From: SIG440 sp045647905
GTDB taxonomy: Bacteria; Bacillota; Clostridia; Monoglobales; Monoglobaceae
Assembly: GCA_045647905.1 (NCBI GenBank)
Contig: JAZRMZ010000140.1
Coordinates: forward strand, 1 to 28,363
Length of the DNA: 28,363 nucleotides
Direction of reading: 5' to 3'
Below the pieces are notes generated by a model. The model did no database searches, had not been told where the DNA came from, and saw only the letters and a program-made list of their open reading frames with translations. The position numbers and the translations under genes are program-made. Below, piece by piece: positions 22,862 to 28,363 of this stretch. Position 1 is the stretch's first letter. Each line of letters opens with the position of its first letter.

Positions 22862-24832
22862 TCAGATTTCGCCACCCAGCGCTCTTATCTCATCACGCAG
22901 CTTTGCCGCCAGCTCAAACTGGAGCAATTCCGCAGCCTTCTTCATTTCGGTTGTGAGCTCGGCAATTGTCTTTTGAGTTACATCTGCCACAGCCTTTTCC
23001 GCTGTCCTTCTGCCGTGCTTGGGAACCTTGCTGTCCGCAACGGTGGCTTCAATTATTTCGTGAACTTCTTTTCTGATTGTCTTTGGAACAATTCCGTGCT
23101 TTTGGTTATATGCCTGCTGAATCTCACGGCGGCGTTCCGTCTCCGAAATGGCTCTTTCCATTGAACCCGTAACCGTGTCGGCATACATTATAACCGTGCC
23201 CTCCGCATTACGTGCCGCACGTCCGATTGTCTGAATCAGGGATGTATCGCTTCGCAAAAAACCTTCCTTGTCCGCATCAAGAATGGCAACAAGTGAAACT
23301 TCGGGGATGTCAAGACCTTCACGCAGGAGATTGATTCCAACCAGAACATCAAAAACGCCCAACCTCAAATCACGGATAATTTCCATACGCTCAATGGTTT
23401 CCACCTCAGAATGAAGATACCTGACCTTCAAATCCATTTCCTCAAAATACTCGGTGAGGCGTTCCGCCATTTTCTTTGTGAGGGTTGTGACAAGAACCCT
23501 TTCATTTTTGGCAATCCTTGTTTTTATTTCGCCGTACAAATCATCAATCTGCCCTTCAATTGGCCGAACCGAGATTCTGGGGTCAAGAAGTCCCGTGGGA
23601 CGTATAACCTGCTCAACCACCCTGGCGGAGCGTTCCTTTTCAAAATCCGCAGGAGTTGCGCTGACAAAAATCGCCTGATTTATGTGGTCATAAAATTCGT
23701 CAAAATTAAGGGGTCTGTTGTCATAAGCCGAAGGCAGACGAAAGCCGTATTCCACAAGATTGTTTTTTCTTGCACGGTCCCCTGCATACATTGCACGAAC
23801 CTGAGGAATAGTAACATGGGATTCATCCACCATAAGCAGAAAATCCTTGGGCAGATAATCAAGCAGAGTAAAGGGCGGGCTTCCCGGCTCTCTGCCGCTT
23901 ATATGTCTTGAATAGTTCTCAATCCCCTGACAAAACCCCGTTTCACGAAGCATTTCAATATCATATTTTGTTCTTTCCTTTATGCGCTGTGCTTCAATCA
24001 GACATTCCTTTGCCTTGAATTCTTCAACACGAGCCTCCATTTCGGATTCAATCTGACCGATTGCACGTTCAAGCTTGTCCTTGCTTGCAACATAATGGGA
24101 AGCCGGATAAATCGCAACGTGCTTCAGCACCTTTATAACTTCGCCCGTAACCGAGCTGATTTCAGCAATGCGGTCAACCTCATCGCCAAAAAACTCAATG
24201 CGTATGGCATTTCCCGACGAATATGACGGGAAAACATCCACAACATCGCCACGAACACGGAATTTGTTTCGGGTAAAGTTTATGTCGTTTCTTTCATACT
24301 GAATTTCAATCAGCTTGTCAATAACCTCATCACGGTCACGCTCCATACCCGTTCTGAGGGAAATCACCATGTTGTTATAGTCAATGGGGTCGCCAAGACC
24401 ATAAATACAGGAAACCGAAGCCACAATAATAACATCACGGCGTTCAAAAAGAGCTGCCGTCGCAGAGTGACGCAGCTTGTCAATATCCTCGTTTGTCTGG
24501 GCATCCTTTTCAATGTAGGTATCCGAATTGGGAATATATGCTTCGGGCTGATAATAATCATAATAAGAAACAAAATATTCCACGGCATTATTTGGGAAAA
24601 TCTCCTTAAATTCACTGCAAAGCTGTGCCGCAAGGGTTTTGTTGTGGGCAAGAACCAAGGTGGGCTTGTTCACCTTTTCAATGACGTTTGCCATTGTGAA
24701 GGTCTTTCCCGAACCCGTAACACCCATAAGTGTCTGAAACTTGTCGCCCTCAAGAACACCCTTTGCAAGAGCTTCAATGGCCTGAGGCTGGTCGCCCGAA
24801 GGCTTATATTGAGATACAACCTGAAAATCCAT
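22862..24832 (-). CDS. uvrB: UvrABC excinuclease subunit B
   Basis: This helicase-like subunit of nucleotide excision repair verifies damage handed over by UvrA and recruits UvrC. The 656-aa length is standard. Walker A GVTGSGKT lies at 37-44, the DNA-clamping beta-hairpin YYDYYQPEAYIP near residues 92-103, the DESH Walker B near 338, and the helicase motifs ATLDADKEGFLR-like and QTIGRAARN follow in the C-terminal half. The final 40 residues form a UVR domain (MKKAAELLQFELAAKLRDEI) that binds UvrC. The ATG lies 3 bp after the radC stop, and GGAGAAG for it is inside radC, so they are coupled. uvrC is not in the window. Confidence 0.98.
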   Translation of the reverse strand: MDFQVVSQYKPSGDQPQAIEALAKGVLEGDKFQTLMGVTGSGKTFTMANVIEKVNKPTLVLAHNKTLAAQLCSEFKEIFPNNAVEYFVSYYDYYQPEAYIPNSDTYIEKDAQTNEDIDKLRHSATAALFERRDVIIVASVSCIYGLGDPIDYNNMVISLRTGMERDRDEVIDKLIEIQYERNDINFTRNKFRVRGDVVDVFPSYSSGNAIRIEFFGDEVDRIAEISSVTGEVIKVLKHVAIYPASHYVASKDKLERAIGQIESEMEARVEEFKAKECLIEAQRIKERTKYDIEMLRETGFCQGIENYSRHISGREPGSPPFTLLDYLPKDFLLMVDESHVTIPQVRAMYAGDRARKNNLVEYGFRLPSAYDNRPLNFDEFYDHINQAIFVSATPADFEKERSARVVEQVIRPTGLLDPRISVRPIEGQIDDLYGEIKTRIAKNERVLVTTLTKKMAERLTEYFEEMDLKVRYLHSEVETIERMEIIRDLRLGVFDVLVGINLLREGLDIPEVSLVAILDADKEGFLRSDTSLIQTIGRAARNAEGTVIMYADTVTGSMERAISETERRREIQQAYNQKHGIVPKTIRKEVHEIIEATVADSKVPKHGRRTAEKAVADVTQKTIAELTTEMKKAAELLQFELAAKLRDEIRALGGEI

Positions 24833-24835
24833 ACG

Positions 24836-25555
24836 TCACTTCTCCTTGCTCTCTTGTCTCTTCTTTTCACGAATTATCCTGTCCAGATCATAATGAGTTG
24901 CAATGCTGTAACATTCGCCGCCCGAAACAATCAGGCTGTCAATCATTTCAACCCCGATGGATGCAAAAGTGTCTTTCAATGTTGCCGAAAGATTCACATC
25001 CGCCCCCGACGGACTCAGCACACCGCAGGGATGATTGTGGACAACAACCGTCTGGCTTGCGTTGTCATTCAACGCTTGCTTCACAACCACCGCAGGCGAA
25101 ACTCCGGCTTCACCCTGCACGCCTTTGGAAACCTTGGATATGGCAAGGAGTTTGCACGATGCATCAAGGCTGATTACATAAACTTCTTCAATCAACTTTC
25201 CGTAAAAATAACTCTTCACAAAATCCGTAATTTTTTCAAAGTTATCTAACTTTGGGGCATTTTCCTTTGCCATACTCCGTTCAACAATACCAAGGAGCTT
25301 TGGAAGATTTGTGAGAAACATGGCTGTTCGCTTTCCAACCCCTTCAATTTTCATAAGCTCATCAACATCGGCATGAAGAACCGCCCCAACGGTTATGAAA
25401 CGACGCAAAAGCCTGTGCGCAATGGCGTTTGTGTCGCCCCTGGGAATAACAGCAAACAAAAGATGCTCAAGTTGCTCATGTGCTTCAAGCATCTCATAGC
25501 TCTGTTCAAGAACCTTTTTGTCAAGTCGCTTTCTATGCCCTTCGTGAACACTCAC
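24836..25555 (-). CDS. radC: RadC/JAB-domain protein
   Basis: A 239-aa RadC-family protein with an N-terminal helix-hairpin-helix (about 66-80, LMKIEGVGKRTAMF) and a JAB/MPN metalloprotease-like domain. The JAMM residues are Glu124 (LIEEVYVISLD), His173 and His175 (HNHP) and Asp186 (SGADVNLS). The family motif is usually HNHPSG, but here residue 177 is Cys. Despite the name, a role of RadC in DNA repair is not established. The start is GTG at 25555, overlapping the rluD stop by 4 bp (GTGA), with AGGAGG 9 bp upstream. It is coupled to uvrB 3 bp downstream, which supports a link to DNA metabolism by context only. Confidence 0.9.
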   Translation of the reverse strand: MSVHEGHRKRLDKKVLEQSYEMLEAHEQLEHLLFAVIPRGDTNAIAHRLLRRFITVGAVLHADVDELMKIEGVGKRTAMFLTNLPKLLGIVERSMAKENAPKLDNFEKITDFVKSYFYGKLIEEVYVISLDASCKLLAISKVSKGVQGEAGVSPAVVVKQALNDNASQTVVVHNHPCGVLSPSGADVNLSATLKDTFASIGVEMIDSLIVSGGECYSIATHYDLDRIIREKKRQESKEK

Positions 25556-26460
25556 AGCATTTTCCTCCTCAGTTTTTCCAGCACATCTTCAAAATATTCG
25601 GGAATCTCTCTCGAAAATTCCATGTATTCACCCGTCACAGGATGAATGAAGCCAATCATGTGAGCGTGCAAAAGCTGACCATTCAGCTTAAATTCTTCCT
25701 TTTTTCTGCCATAAACCGGGTCGCCCACAATGGGATGACCGTTTTTGGACATATGAACCCTGATTTGATGGGTTCGACCCGTTTCAAGACGGCATCTCAC
25801 AAATGTATACTTATCAAACCTCTCCAATACAAAAAAATGCGTAACCGCATTTCTGGAGTTCTTTGTTGTTATTGTCATTTTTTTACGGTCTTTTTCATCA
25901 CGACCGATTGGAGCATCAATTGTTCCGCTGTCGTCCTTTATTCTGCCGTGAACCAGCGCAAGATATTCCCGTGTGAGGCTGTGTTCCTTTATCTGCTCCG
26001 AAAGCCCCATATGCGCCCTGTCATTTTTTGCAACCATCAAAAGTCCGCTTGTATCCTTATCGATTCTGTGCAGAATCCCCGGACGGATTTCGCCGTTTAT
26101 GCCCGAAAGATTGTCGCCGCAATGGGACATCAGCGCATTGACCAGCGTTCCGCTGTAATTCCCCGCCGCAGGATGAACAACCATGCCCTGAGGCTTGTTC
26201 ACAACCAGCATACAGTCATCTTCAAAAACAATATCAAGGGAAATTTCCTCCGCCGCAATTTCAACCTCTTTGGCATCAGGAATATTAATTTCAACATTGT
26301 CTGCTTCTCTGAGCTTGTAATTTGCACGGACTTCCTTGCCGTTAACCCTGATTTCACCCTGAGAAATGAGCTTCTGAACCCGTGAACGTGTCAGTTCATC
26401 AAAACTTTCCGCAAGATATAAATCAAGTCTTTTTCCTGCATCCGTTGCACTAATCTTCAT
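25552..26460 (-). CDS. rluD: RluD-family 23S rRNA pseudouridine synthase
   Basis: This RluA/RluD-type enzyme isomerises uridines in large-subunit rRNA. The 302-aa protein has an N-terminal S4 RNA-binding domain (about 9-60, RLDLYLAE...RSRVQKLISQGEIRVNG) and a catalytic domain. Asp134 in HRIDKDTSGL is the nucleophile, and GRTHQIRVH marks the second conserved motif. The start at 26460 follows AGAGGCAG and begins with the S4 domain. An open frame 19 codons longer inside lspA is discarded. It overlaps lspA by 11 bp and radC by 4 bp. The lspA-rluD order is common in bacteria. RluD itself versus a close RluA-family paralogue (YlyB in Bacillus) cannot be separated by eye. Confidence 0.94.
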   Translation of the reverse strand: MKISATDAGKRLDLYLAESFDELTRSRVQKLISQGEIRVNGKEVRANYKLREADNVEINIPDAKEVEIAAEEISLDIVFEDDCMLVVNKPQGMVVHPAAGNYSGTLVNALMSHCGDNLSGINGEIRPGILHRIDKDTSGLLMVAKNDRAHMGLSEQIKEHSLTREYLALVHGRIKDDSGTIDAPIGRDEKDRKKMTITTKNSRNAVTHFFVLERFDKYTFVRCRLETGRTHQIRVHMSKNGHPIVGDPVYGRKKEEFKLNGQLLHAHMIGFIHPVTGEYMEFSREIPEYFEDVLEKLRRKML

Positions 26461-26914
26461 TTTCACTGCCTCTTTTATTGTCATAAAAAATAAAATATAT
26501 TGCAAGCAAACCTGCACCTATGCACACAAAAATATCAGCAACATTAAACACAGGGAAGTCAATCAGTCTGAAATCAAAAAAATCCACCACATATCCCTGC
26601 ATAATTCTGTCTACGGTGTTGCCCAAAGCCCCCGAACACAAAAAGCTGAGGCCCAACTTCATCAACGTATGCCGTGTTTTATATGTTCTGAGCAGCCACA
26701 CAACAACAACCGCCATTACTGCGGCAACAATTATAAAAAACAGCAGACCGCCCTGCAAAATTCCAAATGCCGCACCCCTGTTTTCAACATAAGTCAGATA
26801 AAAAACATCCTCAATCAGCGGAATCGACGGCGAGCCCGCAAGATGGCTTTTTGCCAGAAATTTGGTTGCAATATCAACACCAAATATAACAACTGCTAAA
26901 AATATATAAATCAT
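26450..26914 (-). CDS. lspA: Lipoprotein signal peptidase (signal peptidase II)
   Basis: This membrane aspartyl protease cleaves signal peptides from prolipoproteins after lipidation of the +1 Cys. The 154-aa protein has four predicted helices. The conserved motifs are VENRGAAFG (43-51), GNTVDR with catalytic Asp102, and FNVADIF with catalytic Asp127. The start at 26914 follows AGGTGAAG at 7-bp spacing and begins with the first helix. An upstream in-frame start at 26968 would add 18 residues without a helix and is rejected. The stop overlaps the rluD start. It heads the packed lspA-rluD-radC-uvrB-uvrA run. The 124-bp gap to divIVA holds an ACAGC/GCTGT hairpin and no clear promoter. Confidence 0.96.
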   Translation of the reverse strand: MIYIFLAVVIFGVDIATKFLAKSHLAGSPSIPLIEDVFYLTYVENRGAAFGILQGGLLFFIIVAAVMAVVVVWLLRTYKTRHTLMKLGLSFLCSGALGNTVDRIMQGYVVDFFDFRLIDFPVFNVADIFVCIGAGLLAIYFIFYDNKRGSENED

Positions 26915-27038
26915 ATCTTCACCTGTAAAAATCTCATACCTACCGAAAACAGCCTGCGGAAAATCCACAAAGCTGTCTTAGTCAAATTAAATATAAACTT
27001 TTTTGTTACAGCACAAGCTGTATCGGAGCTATGTAATA

Positions 27039-27677
27039 TCAGCCCTCCGAAACTTCCTCCTTGGCTTCAACATATTCGCCCTTTTCGTTAACAACGATTT
27101 TGGGAAGCTCCTGAGTCATCTGTTCCAGTCTTTCAAGAGTTGATTTTGCACCGGTTGCAAACTCCTCCTCAATTGTTGTTCGGGGCACGGTTGTTGAAAC
27201 CTCAACCTTGATGTCTCTTCTGCTCACATTATCGGGCATATTGAAATCCTTGACAATATCCATCTGTGAAGTGAGCAAAGAAATAATTCTTGTTCTGAAC
27301 ACCTCAATATTGCGGCGCATTTCTTCATATTCATAGCTGAGACGTGTCACCTCACGGCTTGCATCAGACAAAAGCTGTGCCGCTTTGTTCTCGGCATCCT
27401 TAATAATATTTTCAGCGCTTCTCTTGGCGTTCTGAATAACTTCATCGCCTGCATTCTGAGCAACAAGAATAGCACTCTGAAGAGTTTCTTCCATTGACTT
27501 ATATTGCTTAATTGCATTTGAAAGCATAGCAATCTTGTCTTTGTTTGCAAGATTTTCCTTGTAAATAAGCTCGTAGTTCTCGGAAATAACAGCCATAAAT
27601 TCTTCGACTTCCGCCTTGCTGTAACCACGGACTTCTTTAGTAAATTTTCTATTGTCAATATCCAAAGGTGTTAACAT
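27039..27677 (-). CDS. divIVA: DivIVA-family cell-division/polarity protein
   Basis: A 212-aa cytoplasmic coiled-coil scaffold that binds curved membrane at poles and septa in Gram-positive bacteria. The N-terminal membrane-binding module reads MLTPLDIDNRKFTKEVRGYSKAEVEEFM, close to the family signature. Long coiled-coil segments follow (about 28-140, heptad-rich Leu/Ile/Ala and Glu/Lys). The C-terminal 60 residues are acidic and unstructured-looking. The start at 27677 is chosen because GGGAGGAAG sits 7 bp upstream. An in-frame ATG five codons earlier lacks a spaced site. It lies 32 bp after the ylmH gene, matching the conserved ylm-divIVA cluster of Firmicutes. Confidence 0.93.
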   Translation of the reverse strand: MLTPLDIDNRKFTKEVRGYSKAEVEEFMAVISENYELIYKENLANKDKIAMLSNAIKQYKSMEETLQSAILVAQNAGDEVIQNAKRSAENIIKDAENKAAQLLSDASREVTRLSYEYEEMRRNIEVFRTRIISLLTSQMDIVKDFNMPDNVSRRDIKVEVSTTVPRTTIEEEFATGAKSTLERLEQMTQELPKIVVNEKGEYVEAKEEVSEG

Positions 27678-27709
27678 ATAACTTCCTCCCATCCGCAGAA
27701 TGTCTGTGC

Positions 27710-28363
27710 CTAAACCATTTTTTCAATCCGCACGCCCAATCTGCCTTTTTTTGTTTCATTAATTTCTTCGGAAAGTCTGAACCTTCCCTTTCCTCGCACC
27801 GAAAACACATCTCCGGGCTTTATCTTTGCCGAAGGACCGTCCTGCTGTGTCCAATTCACAAAAACACGTCCCTCCGCTATAACACTCAACGCCACAGACC
27901 TTGAGGTTCTGATTGCCGCCGCAACAACGCTGTCAACCCTCAAAGCCGAAACTGTTGCATTAATAATTTCAACCTTTTTCCGGGGAATTTCAATTTCACC
28001 GATTTCCGCCTTTCGGAGCCGAACACCCTTTCGTCCGACCTTGTCAAGGTTTTCAACGATGTAATCGGCAATGTTCTCAATAACAAAAACCAGACACCGA
28101 TCCTCTGCAATCAGAATGTCGCCGATTTTTTCACGCTTGATTCCAAGCCCCAGAAGACTTCCCAGAAAATCGGGATGCTTCAGCTCACCAATATCTCTGC
28201 CCGTTATTTCTATAACCGAAATCAATTCAGCCGCATCATCTTCTTCCAGATAATCGGGCAGTGCCGCAAAAAGCACTCTCTCCGCATCCGTATAGCCCCC
28301 AAAAAAGCAGGTTTTCACCAAACTTTTTGGCATATGCCTTTTCACAAATTCGGCATCGGCAGG
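27710..28363 (-). CDS. ylmH: YlmH-like S4-domain RNA-binding protein (5' end outside window)
   Basis: An S4-domain protein of the YlmH family, encoded next to divIVA in many Firmicutes; Bacillus YlmH has been linked to ribosome rescue on stalled large subunits. About 217 residues are visible. The conserved FFGGYTDAERVLFAALPDYL segment lies near the visible N-terminus. The S4 domain spans roughly the last 75 residues (RVDSVVAAAIRTSRSVA, then GRVFVNW and GDVFSVRGKGRF). The frame is open to the window edge through PADAEF, and family members have some 50 further N-terminal residues, so the start is not in the window. A GTG at 28345 is in frame but unlikely to be the true start. It is probably cotranscribed with divIVA. 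Confidence 0.87.
   Translation of the reverse strand, partial: PADAEFVKRHMPKSLVKTCFFGGYTDAERVLFAALPDYLEEDDAAELISVIEITGRDIGELKHPDFLGSLLGLGIKREKIGDILIAEDRCLVFVIENIADYIVENLDKVGRKGVRLRKAEIGEIEIPRKKVEIINATVSALRVDSVVAAAIRTSRSVALSVIAEGRVFVNWTQQDGPSAKIKPGDVFSVRGKGRFRLSEEINETKKGRLGVRIEKMV

Noticed and set aside
24467..26385. Two long plus-strand open frames opposite uvrB, radC and rluD
   Set aside because: The minus-strand proteins show complete family motifs and the plus-strand translations match nothing recognisable.
26985..27030. ACAGC/GCTGT hairpin next to a T run between divIVA and lspA as a terminator
   Set aside because: On the minus strand, the direction of transcription, the hairpin is followed by A residues, not T. 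The T run would serve only a plus-strand transcript that is not there.

Overview
The window looks like chromosomal DNA from a low-to-moderate GC Gram-positive anaerobe of the class Clostridia. The evidence is DivIVA next to a YlmH-type S4 protein, LrgA/LrgB, a DacF-like D,D-carboxypeptidase, two SLH-anchored surface proteins, a Firmicutes-style MurJ flippase, and sigma-A promoters of the TTGACA-17-TATAAT type with strong AGGAGG ribosome binding sites. The first bases are the 5' end of a 16S rRNA gene, read leftward out of the window. Family or genus cannot be fixed from this sequence alone.

Layout. (1) 1-530: 5' end of 16S rRNA (minus) with a hairpin-rich leader and a strong rrn promoter. (2) 531-7522: cell-envelope genes, namely a D-Ala-D-Ala carboxypeptidase and an MTA/SAH nucleosidase (plus), then two divergent genes for secreted SLH-domain proteins (955 and 607 aa). 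(3) 7523-9850: an intergenic stretch holding a palindromic, MITE-like repeat, then a small membrane protein whose ribosome binding site lies in an inverted repeat, a convergent SLOG-fold (YpsA/DUF1273-like) gene, and lrgA-lrgB. (4) 9850-12070: minus-strand genes for a PAP2 phosphatase, a COG2426 'small multidrug export' membrane protein, and ApbE. (5) 12039-19549: a plus-strand run whose ends overlap: murJ-like flippase, O-antigen ligase/polymerase-like protein, GT4 glycosyltransferase and two DUF4330-like proteins, followed after an 87-bp repeat-bearing gap by an MsbA-like ABC exporter. This looks like a compact surface-glycan assembly module. (6) 19550-19918: a 369-bp gene-free stretch made of a strong terminator and five copies of a short dispersed repeat. 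(7) 19919-28363 (minus): ylmH (cut by the window end), divIVA, then lspA-rluD-radC-uvrB-uvrA, tightly packed except for a 99-bp GC-rich spacer before uvrA.

How the genes work together. Most of the window concerns the envelope: peptidoglycan trimming (DacF), lipid-linked precursor flipping and glycan polymerisation (MurJ, Wzy_C protein, GT4), probable lipid-phosphate turnover (PAP2 with COG2426), surface-layer proteins, lipoprotein maturation (LspA) and septum/pole organisation (DivIVA). The right end adds nucleotide excision repair (UvrA, UvrB) with RadC.

No CRISPR array, tRNA, phage, transposase or known defence system was seen. The least conventional features are the dispersed palindromic repeat (one copy supplies the C-terminus of the PAP2 protein), the hairpin over the start of the small membrane protein, the MurJ/Wzy/GT4/DUF4330 module, and the inverted GC-rich motif flanking uvrA. 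Family names were assigned by reading motifs, not by database search.
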